From an uncultured Prevotellaceae bacterium (GTDB lineage Bacteria > Bacteroidota > Bacteroidia > Bacteroidales > Bacteroidaceae), in assembly GCA_900320565.1 (NCBI GenBank), contig ONSR01000012.1, positions 1 through 49,540 on the forward strand: a stretch of 49,540 nucleotides of DNA, in the 5' to 3' direction. Both the position numbers and the translations under genes were made by a program. Positions within the stretch are counted from its first letter, which is position 1. Each line of letters begins with the position of its first letter. Below are positions 23,440-32,224 of the stretch, piece by piece. Below the pieces are notes generated by a model, which saw only the letters and a list, made by a program, of their open reading frames with translations, did no database searches and was not told where the DNA came from.

Positions 23440-25173
23440 ATGAGAAAGAGCAATTATGACAAGCAGCCCTCAACACACATCGAAGGCAAGGTAATTAAAG
23501 GTTGGGATAGCATCGTCAAGACACTTTCCGAGGCTTGGGCAGACGAACCCGTATGGGCCATCGACCTCTACCCAGGCACTTACGAAGAAGACTTCATCGC
23601 CGCTTTTGCCAAGACGGGCAGGAAGATTATCAATACCCGCGACCTGATGCGACCGGAAGAGGAAATCCGACAACTCACAGAACGCTTCATGACGGATGAT
23701 GTTTTGTTCGGATATATGTCGAATGTGAGGCTGGAAGAGTACTTCAGCCCCCTCCCCGCTCCCCCTTTGGGGGAGTGCTCTGGAGGCATCGCCATCATCG
23801 GCACAGGAGCAGCCTTCGTCGCCAAGAAATGGTCAATGGTCAATGGTCAATGGTCAATAGTTTACGCCGACATGGCCCGCTGGGAGATTCAGCAGCGCTT
23901 CCGCCGTCACGAAGTGAAGGCGCTCGGCATCGACAACCACGAGGACAGTCCTTCGGTACAATATAAAAGAGGTTACTTCAACGATTGGAACATAGTTGAC
24001 CATTATAAAGACGAGTTGATGCAAAGCGGACGCATTCAGTTCTGGATTGACTCGAACAAGCGCGACGAACCCAAGATGATTACCGATGCCCAGATGCGGC
24101 AAGGACTGGATCGCACGGCTCACAAACCTTTCCGCGTCGTGCCCTTCTTTGACCCAGCGCCTTGGGGCGGGCAATGGATGAAGGAAGTGTGTGACCTGCC
24201 TCGCGAAGAACAGAACTATGGCTGGTGCTTCGACTGCGTGCCCGAAGAGAACAGCCTCTACCTGGAAGCAGAAGGCACACTCTTCGAACTGCCTTCGCAG
24301 GATGTTGTGTTGGCTCACACTCGCGAGCTGCTCGGGCAGCAGGTGTGGCATCGCTTCGGCAAGAGTTTCCCCATCCGCTTCGACTTCCTCGATACCATGC
24401 AGGGCGGCAACCTCAGTCTGCAAGTGCACCCGACTAACGAGTTCGCTCAAAGAGAGTTCGGTCTGCCTTATACTCAAGACGAGAGCTATTACCTGCTCGA
24501 TGCAGCCGACAATGCTGTTGTCTATCTTGGCCTGAAAGAAGGCGTTGACAAGGTGCAGATGATTGAGGACCTGCGGGCAGCACAGCGAGGCGAGATACTG
24601 TTCGATGCAGAGAAGTACGTCAACAAGTTGCCTGCCAAGAAGCACGACCACTACCTTATCCCAGCAGGCACTATTCATTGCTCAGGCCACGATAGCATGG
24701 TGCTCGAGATAAGCTCAACCCCAAGCATCTTTACCTTCAAGCTTTGGGACTGGGCACGACTTGGACTGGATGGCAAGCCACGTCCCATCAACGTGGAGCG
24801 CGGCAAGTACGTCATCCAATGGGACCGCACCACACCCTTCGTCAAGTCGCAAATCGCCAACCATTTCGAGGTGCTCAGCGACGAAGACGGCATCAAGGAA
24901 GAGCGGACAGGACTGCATCCCAACGAGTTCATCGAGACACGAAGGCACACCTTCACGCGTCCTGTTGAGCACAACACAAATGGCGGCGTGAATGTCCTCA
25001 ACCTTGTCGATGGCGAGGCAGCACTCATCGAAAGTCCTGAAGGCAAGTTCGAGCCCTTCGAGGTGCATTATGCCGAGACCTTCATCATACCCGCCTGCAT
25101 TGGTCTCTACACCATCAAGCCCTTGCAAGGAGAGTGCATGACAATCAAAGCATACGTAAGACAAACACTATAA
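23440..25173 (+). CDS. manA: Class I mannose-6-phosphate isomerase, long form
   Basis: A 577-residue protein that should interconvert mannose-6-phosphate and fructose-6-phosphate. The C-terminal 330 residues are the type I isomerase cupin: NLSLQVHPTNEFAQ (zinc His and nearby Gln), QDESYYLL (Glu) and PAGTIHCSGHD (His). The first 240 residues form an extra domain (PVWAIDLYPGTYEEDFIAAF) of unknown role that I believe is found in Bacteroidetes homologues. Two foreign insertions lie in this domain: a palindrome-derived SPLPAPPLGECSGG and a four-fold 7-bp repeat giving WSMVNGQWSI. The gene heads an operon with a ROK kinase and a permease. Confidence 0.88.
   Translation: MRKSNYDKQPSTHIEGKVIKGWDSIVKTLSEAWADEPVWAIDLYPGTYEEDFIAAFAKTGRKIINTRDLMRPEEEIRQLTERFMTDDVLFGYMSNVRLEEYFSPLPAPPLGECSGGIAIIGTGAAFVAKKWSMVNGQWSIVYADMARWEIQQRFRRHEVKALGIDNHEDSPSVQYKRGYFNDWNIVDHYKDELMQSGRIQFWIDSNKRDEPKMITDAQMRQGLDRTAHKPFRVVPFFDPAPWGGQWMKEVCDLPREEQNYGWCFDCVPEENSLYLEAEGTLFELPSQDVVLAHTRELLGQQVWHRFGKSFPIRFDFLDTMQGGNLSLQVHPTNEFAQREFGLPYTQDESYYLLDAADNAVVYLGLKEGVDKVQMIEDLRAAQRGEILFDAEKYVNKLPAKKHDHYLIPAGTIHCSGHDSMVLEISSTPSIFTFKLWDWARLGLDGKPRPINVERGKYVIQWDRTTPFVKSQIANHFEVLSDEDGIKEERTGLHPNEFIETRRHTFTRPVEHNTNGGVNVLNLVDGEAALIESPEGKFEPFEVHYAETFIIPACIGLYTIKPLQGECMTIKAYVRQTL
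23748..23787. repeat. Intragenic palindromic element, copy 3
   Basis: CTCCCCCTTTGGGGGAG is a palindromic core with flanks CCCCCTCCCCG and TGCTCTGGAGG. It is in frame within the isomerase gene and encodes PLPAPPLGECSGG. It is of the same class as the copies at 8326 and 42941 but with a G-rich variant core. Confidence 0.6.
23829..23856. repeat. Four tandem ATGGTCA heptamers inside the isomerase gene
   Basis: Four perfect copies of ATGGTCA, then a degenerate ATAGTTT. They encode WSMVNGQWSIV. Because 7 is not a multiple of 3, gain or loss of one copy would shift the reading frame. Confidence 0.9.
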
Positions 25174-25185
25174 AAAGCAACTATT

Positions 25186-26280
25186 ATGAGCAAAGACAAG
25201 AAAATCGTGCTGACGCTTGATGCAGGCGGAACGAACTTCGTGTTCTCAGCAATTTGTGACAATGAAGAGATTGTAGAACCTGTTCGACTGAAAGCCGTCA
25301 CAACTGACACAGAAGGCTGTCTGGCTACCCTTGTGCAAGGCTTCACTACAGTCAAGGAGATGCTCGACACAGAGCCTGTTGCCATCAGTTTTGCCTTCCC
25401 TGGCCCTGCCGACTATGAGCGCGGCGTGATTGGCGACCTGCCCAACTTCCCTTCCTTCCGCGGTGGTGTGGCTCTTGGTCCGTACTTGGAGAGCGTCTTC
25501 AAGATTCCCGTGTATGTGAACAACGACGGCAATCTCTTCGCATATGGTGAGGCTTTGGCTGGAGCTCTGCCGCGTGTCAATAAGGCACTCGAGGAGGCTG
25601 GTTGCAAACGTCGCTACAAGAATTTGGTAGGCATCACCCTCGGCACAGGTTTTGGTGGAGGTGTGGTAATCGACAAGGTCTTGTTAACGGGCGACAACAG
25701 CTGTGGCGGTGATGTTTGGTGCATGCGAAACGGCATGTATCCCTTCGTGATTGCAGAGGAGAGTGTCAGCATCCGTGCCGTCCGCAGAGTGTATGCCGAG
25801 ATGTCGCATGAAGAGATAGGCGACCTCACGCCCAAGGACATCGGCGACATTGCAAATGGTACCCGGCCAGGCAATGCCAAGGCTGCTCAGGAGAGCTTCC
25901 GCCAGCTGGGTCAAGTGACGGCTGCAGCTCTTGTTAATGTACTCAATATTGTCGATGGAATCGTTGTTATTGGTGGCGGACTATCGCACAATTCGAAATG
26001 GATTCTGCCTGGCATGATGGAGGAGTTCAACCGTCCTGTAGGCACATTCTCCGGCAACCTGCTCCCCACCCTTCAGTCGGAAGTTTACAACTTCGAAGAC
26101 CCTGAGCAGCGAGCAGCCTTCCTTGAAGATAAAGATGTTTATGTGGATGTGCCCCATACCGACAAGAAGGTGCTCTACTGTGCACAGCGCAAGGTTGCCG
26201 TCTGCATCTCCGAACTCGGCGCAAGCAAAGCTATCAATCTTGGCGCCTACAACTTCGCACTTAATCAGTTAGAGAAATGA
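25186..26280 (+). CDS. ROK-family sugar kinase
   Basis: A 364-residue kinase with the actin-like ATPase fold. Phosphate motif LTLDAGGTNFVFSAI is at the N terminus, then SFAFPGPADYERGVI, the catalytic NNDGNLFAYGE with its Asp, and the adenosine motif LVGITLGTGFGGGVVID. The canonical ROK zinc-binding Cys motif is not present; the corresponding region reads SCGGDVWCMRNGMYPF. The likely substrate is mannose or glucose, producing the 6-phosphate used by the isomerase encoded 12 bp upstream. The permease gene overlaps its end by 4 bp (ATGA), so all three are coupled. Confidence 0.9.
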   Translation: MSKDKKIVLTLDAGGTNFVFSAICDNEEIVEPVRLKAVTTDTEGCLATLVQGFTTVKEMLDTEPVAISFAFPGPADYERGVIGDLPNFPSFRGGVALGPYLESVFKIPVYVNNDGNLFAYGEALAGALPRVNKALEEAGCKRRYKNLVGITLGTGFGGGVVIDKVLLTGDNSCGGDVWCMRNGMYPFVIAEESVSIRAVRRVYAEMSHEEIGDLTPKDIGDIANGTRPGNAKAAQESFRQLGQVTAAALVNVLNIVDGIVVIGGGLSHNSKWILPGMMEEFNRPVGTFSGNLLPTLQSEVYNFEDPEQRAAFLEDKDVYVDVPHTDKKVLYCAQRKVAVCISELGASKAINLGAYNFALNQLEK

Positions 26281-27431
26281 ATAAGAAGTTAATCCCTGTC
26301 ATGCTATGCTTCTTCGCCATGGGCTTCGTGGATATGGTTGGCATAGCAAGCAATTATGTAAAGGCCGACTTGAACCTCTCCGACTCGATGGCCAACACGC
26401 TCCCATCGCTCGTATTCCTGTGGTTCCTCATCTTCAGCATCCCCACAAGCTTGCTGATGAACAAGATTGGGCGCAAGAACACAGTTCTGCTGAGCCTTGT
26501 TATGACCCTTGTGGCAATGGCGATTCCGGTATTCACCCTTGATTTCGCCATGCTGCTGCTCTCCTTCTCTCTTTTGGGAATAGGTAACGCCATCCTTCAG
26601 ACCTCGCTCAATCCGTTGGTTGACACGGTAATGAAAGGCGGAGCATCAGCAAGCACCTTGACTTTCGGGCAGTTCATCAAGAGCATTGCATCGTTTCTGG
26701 CTCCCATCATCGCCTCGTGGGGAGCCACCACAAACGCTTTCGGCCTGGGATGGCAAGCACTCTATCCTATATATTTATGTGTAGGAATCGTGGCAACGCT
26801 GCTGCTCTTCGGCACTCGCATCGACGAGGAACCCGCAGCCCAAGAGCAGAAATCCGTTGGCGAGCAGTTTGCCGGAGCCTTTGCTCTGCTGGGCAATCCC
26901 TTCATCCTGCTTTGCTTCCTGGCCATCATCTGTCATGTGGGCATCGACGTAGGAACTAGCGTCACAGCCCCGAAGATACTGATGGAACGGACAGGCATGG
27001 AGCTCAATAGTGCCGCTTTCGTCTGCACCATTTACTTCGTAGCAAAGGCCGTCGGCAGCTTCTCGGGCAGTTTCATCATGAACTACCTGAAGGACTGGAG
27101 CTTCCTGCTCCTGAGTGTCTTGCTGATGGTATTGGCCGCCGTTGGCCTCATCTACGGCCACGACACCGCTACCATCTACGCCAGCGTGGCTTTGATGGGC
27201 TTCGGCAACGGCAACCCCTTCAGCATCATCTTTGCAAGAGCTATGCAAGCTGTGCCCGAGAAGAAGAACGAAGTGAGCGGCCTGCTCATCATGGGCATCT
27301 TCGGCGGCACAATCTTCCCGCTTCTCATGGGCTTTGCCAGCGATGCGATGGGACAGGTAGGCGCCGTCCTCGTCATGGCTGTCGGCATCCTTTACCTGCT
27401 TGGCTTCTGGCTTCAAGGCAGGAAGGCCTAA
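26277..27431 (+). CDS. MFS sugar permease (FHS family)
   Basis: A 384-residue inner-membrane transporter with 12 predicted helices. The first helix reads PVMLCFFAMGFVDMVGIAS, and LLMNKIGRKNTVLLSL is the MFS signature after helix 2. Helices 4-5 contain LGIGNAILQTSLNPLVDTV, typical of the fucose-galactose-glucose:H+ symporters. The central loop (about 185-205) is hydrophilic. Together with the kinase and isomerase it should import a hexose, most simply mannose, by proton symport. It ends the operon; a weak CCTAAG/CTTAGG hairpin overlaps the stop. Confidence 0.9.
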   Translation: MNKKLIPVMLCFFAMGFVDMVGIASNYVKADLNLSDSMANTLPSLVFLWFLIFSIPTSLLMNKIGRKNTVLLSLVMTLVAMAIPVFTLDFAMLLLSFSLLGIGNAILQTSLNPLVDTVMKGGASASTLTFGQFIKSIASFLAPIIASWGATTNAFGLGWQALYPIYLCVGIVATLLLFGTRIDEEPAAQEQKSVGEQFAGAFALLGNPFILLCFLAIICHVGIDVGTSVTAPKILMERTGMELNSAAFVCTIYFVAKAVGSFSGSFIMNYLKDWSFLLLSVLLMVLAAVGLIYGHDTATIYASVALMGFGNGNPFSIIFARAMQAVPEKKNEVSGLLIMGIFGGTIFPLLMGFASDAMGQVGAVLVMAVGILYLLGFWLQGRKA

Positions 27432-27441
27432 GACTTAGGAT

Positions 27442-28407
27442 TCATTTGGCGGGAATCAGACTTGAGTATCCCGTCAACTTTGGAATGTATTTGCGACAGA
27501 AATAGACTGCCCCGACGCTGAATAACAAAATCAAGCCATAGGACGGCAACGCGATGAGTACCTTATTCAGCAAGGGCAGTTCGTCTGTTGCGAACAGTTG
27601 CGATGTCAAGTAGTTAAGGCGTTCTATCACTGGAAAATGCACCGACATGATGACAAGCGAGTGTTTCCCAAGCCAATTGACTGCTGGCAGTCGCTGCACC
27701 TTCACAGACAACATAACGACTGCTATTATCCCTCCGATGCAAGTCAGGAGGGACAATGGCAGGTTGTAGGTATAGGTCCCCGTGTTTGCATATATGAGAT
27801 GGGAGGTGTCATACAAGCATGTTGAGGCATAGCCACCAGCGAGAAATACGATTGCCGACAATAGCATGAGCACAAGCGAAGGCCGTTCCTTCAAAGTGTC
27901 CAGCCGCCTGAGTTGGCAACCCAGATGTATGAAGAAGGTTGACTCCAAAGATCTGATGAGGAGAGACGGCAGGTAGAAGTCATCGTTAAAATACGTCAGC
28001 CAAACATATACGAACACAGGCAATAGGCAGCACACCACATTCAAAAGCACTCTGCTACGGAAGCAGAGATTCAGCGCGCCATATATCACAAGCGACACAA
28101 ACATCGTCTGCAAGAACCATAAGGGTCCGTTGAAGGGATTCTCGCCCACCGTTCCGACCAAAGCCTCTGCCAAAAGGCTTACGACGGAGAAGAAGACCCA
28201 TGGCACAAGAAGGCGGTTCGTCTTCTTCACAAGGAATGTCCGACAGTCGCACCACTGAGGAGCGACAAAAGTCAGACCTGCAATGAAGAAGAACAACGGC
28301 ATATGAAAAACCGAGACGTAGAAGGTCTGCAGCAGTCCGTGATTACACAGCACCAACAGAATGCCTATTCCCTTCAACAAATCTATATAGTCTTTATACA
28401 CCTTCAT
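27442..28407 (-). CDS. Acyltransferase-3 family membrane protein
   Basis: A 321-residue inner-membrane protein from the start MKVYKDYIDLLKGIGILLVL at 28407; the longer start at 28497 adds a poor N terminus. The family motif is the early D..KGI...LVLCNHG (RLxxH-like His), followed by SVFHMPLFFFIAGL. About ten helices follow. Such proteins transfer acetyl or succinyl groups to surface sugars, like OafA or the fucose 4-O-acetylases. No glycan cluster surrounds it, so the target is unknown. It is convergent with the mannose operon, 10 bp apart. Confidence 0.85.
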   Translation of the reverse strand: MKVYKDYIDLLKGIGILLVLCNHGLLQTFYVSVFHMPLFFFIAGLTFVAPQWCDCRTFLVKKTNRLLVPWVFFSVVSLLAEALVGTVGENPFNGPLWFLQTMFVSLVIYGALNLCFRSRVLLNVVCCLLPVFVYVWLTYFNDDFYLPSLLIRSLESTFFIHLGCQLRRLDTLKERPSLVLMLLSAIVFLAGGYASTCLYDTSHLIYANTGTYTYNLPLSLLTCIGGIIAVVMLSVKVQRLPAVNWLGKHSLVIMSVHFPVIERLNYLTSQLFATDELPLLNKVLIALPSYGLILLFSVGAVYFCRKYIPKLTGYSSLIPAK

Positions 28408-28671
28408 GACATTATCGGCAGTCTCGCGCTGCAAAGATAATGCTTTTTCCTTTCCTGCGAAAGAGAACGACGAGAAATATTGGATTTTGTCGAACACAAC
28501 CCTTAAATCCTCTTTCCACTAAGGAGGAAAACCTTTTCCCGGCTTGTTAAATTCTTGCATCGCAGTTGCGATGCAAGAACTTGGCATGGTTCAAAGAAGA
28601 AGATGACGTAGGGAATAAGCTTATGCATGCCAGCGCATCTGCCAAGGCATGCAGATACATATATTAAATAG
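28408..28671. other. Intergenic stretch with hairpins
   Basis: No gene is seen. It holds a remnant of the dispersed palindrome (28500-28530, CCTCTTTCCACTAAGGAGG) and a perfect 13-bp hairpin at 28552-28579 (TTCTTGCATCGCA paired with its complement). TGCATGCC at 28624 and GGCATGCA at 28646 have starts 22 bp apart and may be a short relic of the 22-bp arrays. A -7-like TATCTTTG lies at 28432-28440 on the minus strand for the acyltransferase gene. Confidence 0.5.
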
Positions 28672-28701
28672 AAAAGGGGCAGCCTCACGGTTGCCCCTTT
28701 C
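28672..28701 (-). terminator. Terminator of the sigma/anti-sigma operon
   Basis: AAAGGGGCAACC and GGCTGCCCCTTTT pair on the minus strand around a short loop, followed by TCTATTT. It lies about 70 bp past the stop at 28773. Confidence 0.75.
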
Positions 28702-28772
28702 TGTCGTTAGATTAATTGTTTTGAGAGAATTGATTGTTTTAAAGAGTTCTTATATAATATAAGATGAAATGA

Positions 28773-29261
28773 TTATCTTGGTAGTGCAGCGATTGTGTCG
28801 GCAGGTTGCGTCGTGAGTTCCGCCGACTGCTGTTCGGGCTGGCCGATGGTGATTTGCTGCAGGCTGTCTTGAGCAATGATCTCGGCCATTTGCTCGCCAT
28901 TTGCGATATCTTCATCGTCCGAGAAACTTTGATGAGCCGCATTGCCGATGGTAAGGAGGATGGCGACCAGACCTGCTGCCCTGTAGAAAGGACGGAGGCG
29001 ACGCATAACTGTGATGCGACGAGCCTTGCATACATGCATCGGAGTCTCTTCCCCAACCAGTCGGAGCATCTTGTTGGCAAAGTCCCCATCCAAGTGTTCC
29101 TCGGCCATTTCATCCTGCTCGATGAAGAGCTGACGATAGGGAAGCAGGCTTGCAGGCACATCTTCCTGACGGAAGAAGTTACGGAGGATGGTCTCCTCCT
29201 CAAGCGTTGTCTGGCATTCCCAGTAGCGCTCCAACAATTGCTCTATGTATTTGTAATCCAT
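28773..29261 (-). CDS. Probable anti-sigma factor, single-pass membrane protein
   Basis: A 162-residue protein with a cytoplasmic N-terminal part (about 1-88, YIEQLLERYWECQTTLEEE), one membrane helix (AAGLVAILLTIGNAA, about 94-108) and a short Gln-rich outer tail. Its start overlaps the end of the ECF sigma gene by 19 bp, the standard arrangement for a sigma factor and its regulator. No zinc-binding anti-sigma motif is visible. The opening resembles small Prevotella proteins that follow sigma factors. Role as an anti-sigma factor is inferred from context and topology. Confidence 0.7.
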   Translation of the reverse strand: MDYKYIEQLLERYWECQTTLEEETILRNFFRQEDVPASLLPYRQLFIEQDEMAEEHLDGDFANKMLRLVGEETPMHVCKARRITVMRRLRPFYRAAGLVAILLTIGNAAHQSFSDDEDIANGEQMAEIIAQDSLQQITIGQPEQQSAELTTQPADTIAALPR

Positions 29262-29731
29262 TCTTTTATCTTTGTTCTGGCTCGATGCAAATAGACCTTT
29301 ACTTGCGTCTCGCTGATATCCAATGTTTGTGCTATCTCCTGATAAGTTTTGCCTTCGATGTCGCGCAACAACATAATCGTTCGTTGAACCTCGGGCAAGC
29401 TGTCCATGAGTCGCCTTACGAGAGAGATTTCTTCACGAGCCTCCAGCTGTTCATGAGGCGTCTGGCTGCTAAAATGTACCATTTCATCGAGATTTTCGGT
29501 ATCACGTCCAGCACGTTTCACCACATCGATGGCTCTGTTTCGGCACGTCGCTATGGCAAATGCCTCGAGATTGTTTATCCGGTTCCAGTTGTCGCGACAC
29601 TCCCAAACCTTCAAGAGGGTGTCTTGCACCACATCTTCGGCCTCTGCCTTGTTCATCGTAATGCGCAGAGCAAGACGGTAAAGCCTGTCGCTCAACGGCA
29701 AAACGGTGGTTCGGAAGCTGATGTTTTCCAT
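29243..29731 (-). CDS. ECF-type RNA polymerase sigma factor
   Basis: A 162-residue sigma-70 of the ECF class. Region 2 reads NKAEAEDVVQDTLLKVWECR and contacts core polymerase and the -10 element. Region 4 reads LPEVQRTIMLLRDIEGKTYQ, followed by EIAQTLDISETQVKVYLHRA, the helix-turn-helix for the -35 element. The following gene overlaps it by 19 bp and encodes the likely membrane-bound regulator. A perfect inverted repeat at 29753-29779 lies just upstream and may be part of its control. Confidence 0.93.
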   Translation of the reverse strand: MENISFRTTVLPLSDRLYRLALRITMNKAEAEDVVQDTLLKVWECRDNWNRINNLEAFAIATCRNRAIDVVKRAGRDTENLDEMVHFSSQTPHEQLEAREEISLVRRLMDSLPEVQRTIMLLRDIEGKTYQEIAQTLDISETQVKVYLHRARTKIKEWITNT

Positions 29732-29752
29732 CTCTCTATTTATGAAGACGAT

Positions 29753-29779
29753 TCAGGGCTGCAAATGTTACAGCCCTGA
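29753..29779. promoter_or_regulatory. Inverted repeat upstream of the sigma gene
   Basis: TCAGGGCTG and CAGCCCTGA are a perfect 9-bp inverted repeat around AAATGTTA-like sequence, 22 bp before the sigma ATG and 12 bp after the argB stop. On the minus strand its loop reads TAACATTTG, close to a -7 element. It could be an operator, or the hairpin that ends argB, although no T-run follows on that strand. Confidence 0.45.
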
Positions 29780-29791
29780 GTAAAAAAAATT

Positions 29792-30592
29792 TCACTTTAT
29801 TGTTGTACCCCTCGAGCCGTCGATATTATCGGAGTGCGTGATAATGACTTGTCGCACGCCTTTGTGAATGGCATCGAAGGCATTCTCAATCTTCGGTATC
29901 ATGCCGCCTGCAATGATGCCTTCGGCAATAAGTTTGCTTGCCTCTTGCTCGTCAATAAGAGGAATCACGCTCTTGTCGTCGTTGGCATCGCGAAGCACGC
30001 CCGCCTTCTCGAAACAGAAGGTAAGTGTAACTTCATAGTGCTCGGCAAGGGCTTGGGCAACAGTCGAAGCGATAGTATCGGCATTGGTATTGAGGATGTG
30101 TCCCTCGCCATCATGCGTCAACGGAGCAACCACAGGCACAGCGCCACTCTCGATGAGCGAGGCAAGGAACTGAGCATCAACCTTATCGACATCGCCCACA
30201 AAGCCGAAGTCCACCATCTGTTCTGTGCCGTCGTCCATCTTGACGCGCTTGAGAGGACGCTTGTGACTGCGAATGATATCACCATCGGCACCAGTCAGGC
30301 CAATTGCCTTTACACCCTTTGCCTGCAAGCCTGCCACGATGTTCTTGTTGACCAGTCCGCCATAGACCATCGTCACGACCTCGAGCATCTTGTCATCAGT
30401 GATGCGACGACCGCCAACCATTCGGCTCTCGATGCCAAGACTGGCTGCCATAGAAGTTGCCAATCGGCCGCCACCATGAACCAGGACCTTGCGGCCCTGC
30501 ATCGCAGCAAACTGACTCAACAACGAAGCAAGCGAAGCGACATCCTCCACGACACCGCCTCCTACCTTTATTATATTAAGTCTTTCCTTCAT
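29792..30592 (-). CDS. argB: Acetylglutamate kinase
   Basis: A 266-residue amino-acid kinase of arginine synthesis that phosphorylates N-acetylglutamate. Landmarks are LNIIKVGGGVV (ATP), VLVHGGGRLATSMAASLGI (glycine-rich acyl-glutamate site), AIGLTGADGD and NADTIASTVAQAL. The end has EGIIAGGMIPKIENAFDAI, the K-binding segment. Some Bacteroidetes use N-succinyl in place of N-acetyl intermediates, so the acyl group is not certain. No other arginine gene is nearby. rsgA lies 5 bp upstream and frr precedes that, so it is the last gene of a frr-rsgA-argB operon. Confidence 0.95.
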   Translation of the reverse strand: MKERLNIIKVGGGVVEDVASLASLLSQFAAMQGRKVLVHGGGRLATSMAASLGIESRMVGGRRITDDKMLEVVTMVYGGLVNKNIVAGLQAKGVKAIGLTGADGDIIRSHKRPLKRVKMDDGTEQMVDFGFVGDVDKVDAQFLASLIESGAVPVVAPLTHDGEGHILNTNADTIASTVAQALAEHYEVTLTFCFEKAGVLRDANDDKSVIPLIDEQEASKLIAEGIIAGGMIPKIENAFDAIHKGVRQVIITHSDNIDGSRGTTIK

Positions 30593-30597
30593 CTTCT

Positions 30598-31533
30598 TTA
30601 GTTCGCGCTTCTGTATTTGTCCTCGTCTTTGTCTTCAAGCATCGAGAGATAACTGTTGAAGCGACTCTCTGCAATGTCTCCTGCAGCAACGGCTTGCAAC
30701 ACAGCGCAACCGGGCTCGTGCGTATGCGTGCAGTTGCCGAAACGACAATCTTCCGATGTCCTGAATATCTCGCGAAAGTAGTGCGACACCTCCTCGCGTT
30801 CCATATCAAACGTACCAAAGCCTTTGATTCCAGGCGTGTCAATCAAGGCACCTCCCTGGGGCAAGAAGAACATCTGGGAGAAAGTCGTGGTGTGCATGCC
30901 TGCATCGTGGGCCACACTAATCTCGGCAGTCTTTGCGTCGGCATCAGGCACAAGCAGGTTGAGCAAAGTGCTCTTGCCCACGCCACTGTTGCCGCTGAGC
31001 AACGTCGTCTTGCCTTGAAGTTCAGCCCGCAACGCGTCGATGCCATCGCCCTTCTCTGCCGAGCACGTCAGGCAAGTATAGCCGATGCTCCGATAGAGAG
31101 CAACAAGTCCTGCCAGTTGCTCCTGTTCAGCCTCATCATAAAGGTCCGTCTTATTGAAGACCAGGAGCACAGGAACCCGATAAGCCTCTGCACTCGCCAG
31201 AAAACGGTCGATGAAAGTCGTGCTCGTCTCCGGATGCGCAATCGTCACCACAAGTGCAGCCATATCGACATTGGCAGCAATGATGTGGCTCTGCTTCGAC
31301 AGGTTGGAAGCTCGACGGATGATGTAGTTACGGCGGTCCTCAATGTCCTCTATCAACGCCGTTTGCCCGTCAGGACTTGGCATAATAGTCACCACATCGC
31401 CCACGGCAACAGGGTTTGTGCTCCTGATGCCCTTAAGGCGAAATGTTCCCTTAACTTTGCAATCGAATAGTTGGCCATCGTCTGTCCTGACGGTGTACCA
31501 ACTGCCCGTATTCCTGATGACAAGACCGCGCAT
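30598..31533 (-). CDS. rsgA: Small ribosomal subunit biogenesis GTPase
   Basis: A 311-residue circularly permuted GTPase that assists late 30S assembly. The order is an OB fold at about 1-65 ([20 protein letters not shown]). The GTPase domain follows in permuted order: G4 VFNKTDLYD, then G1 [15 protein letters not shown] and G3 [10 protein letters not shown]. The zinc-finger end has [16 protein letters not shown] (Cys-Cys-His-Cys). Length and motif order are normal. It lies 1 bp from frr, another ribosome factor, which makes functional sense. Confidence 0.96.
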   Translation of the reverse strand: MRGLVIRNTGSWYTVRTDDGQLFDCKVKGTFRLKGIRSTNPVAVGDVVTIMPSPDGQTALIEDIEDRRNYIIRRASNLSKQSHIIAANVDMAALVVTIAHPETSTTFIDRFLASAEAYRVPVLLVFNKTDLYDEAEQEQLAGLVALYRSIGYTCLTCSAEKGDGIDALRAELQGKTTLLSGNSGVGKSTLLNLLVPDADAKTAEISVAHDAGMHTTTFSQMFFLPQGGALIDTPGIKGFGTFDMEREEVSHYFREIFRTSEDCRFGNCTHTHEPGCAVLQAVAAGDIAESRFNSYLSMLEDKDEDKYRSAN

Positions 31534-32094
31534 TTAGACGGTCATGATTTCCTTTTCCTTGGCAGCAAGCAGTTCGTCAACCTTCTTGATGAACTTGTCG
31601 TGCATCTTCTGCATGTCGGCTTCTGCATCCTTTTCCAAGTCCTCGGACAGGCCTTCCTTGATGCTCTTCTTGAGCTTCTCGATGATATCTCGGCGAGTGT
31701 TGCGGATGCTCACCTTGGCTTGCTCGCCCTCCTTGCCACACTGCTTGGCAAGCTGCTTACGGCGCTCCTCTGTCAAAGGAGGAATGCCCAGGCGAATAAT
31801 CTCGCCATTGTTCTCGGGCGTAATGCCTACGTTACTGTCCATGATAGCCTTCTCGATGGGACGGAACATATTCTTGTCCCAAGGCTTGATGGCAATAGTG
31901 CGTGCATCAGGCGTATTGATGGCTGCCACCTGATTCAGGGGAACCATGCTGCCATAGCTGTCCACACGAATGCCGTCAAGAATCTTCACATTTGCTTTAC
32001 CGGCACGAATATGTGCCAAAGCCTCCTCGAGGTACATCACGGCCTCTTCCATTTTCTCCTCAGCCTTGCCGAGGATTTCCTTTACTTCTACCAT
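31534..32094 (-). CDS. frr: Ribosome recycling factor
   Basis: A 186-residue RRF that splits post-termination ribosomes with EF-G. It shows the coiled three-helix bundle: [20 protein letters not shown] at the start, then [20 protein letters not shown] and the hinge segment [20 protein letters not shown]. The C-terminal helix is [20 protein letters not shown]. It is the first gene of the frr-rsgA-argB operon. A TACTTTTG -7 element lies 52 bp upstream at 32146-32153. Confidence 0.97.
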   Translation of the reverse strand: MVEVKEILGKAEEKMEEAVMYLEEALAHIRAGKANVKILDGIRVDSYGSMVPLNQVAAINTPDARTIAIKPWDKNMFRPIEKAIMDSNVGITPENNGEIIRLGIPPLTEERRKQLAKQCGKEGEQAKVSIRNTRRDIIEKLKKSIKEGLSEDLEKDAEADMQKMHDKFIKKVDELLAAKEKEIMTV

Positions 32095-32145
32095 ATTCTC
32101 TTCTTTTTAATAATATATAATGTACATTTAAGTGCTTTTGTTTAG

Positions 32146-32153
32146 CAAAAGTA
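32146..32153 (-). promoter_or_regulatory. Probable promoter -7 element of frr
   Basis: TACTTTTG on the minus strand matches TAnnTTTG. No clear -33 element. It is divergent from the VTC-operon promoter about 60 bp away. Confidence 0.4.
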
Positions 32154-32207
32154 GTGATTTTTTGTTAAAAACGCAGCGTTTGGAAATGTTATTTGCTCAA
32201 AAATGTC

Positions 32208-32215
32208 TATATTTG
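32208..32215 (+). promoter_or_regulatory. Promoter -7 element of the VTC operon
   Basis: TATATTTG. Transcription would begin near 32220, which excludes the upstream ATG at 32132 and leaves a very short leader before 32225. The ATG at 32237 is the alternative start. Confidence 0.5.
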
Positions 32216-32224
32216 TCCCGTAGA

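Noticed and set aside
29753-29785. Intrinsic terminator of argB
   Set aside because: The hairpin is present, but on the argB strand the T-run precedes the stem and nothing T-rich follows it, so it is listed as a possible operator instead.
32132-32224. Longer N terminus for the VTC protein
   Set aside because: The added residues are hydrophobic and unlike the family, and the ATG lies upstream of the -7 element at 32208.
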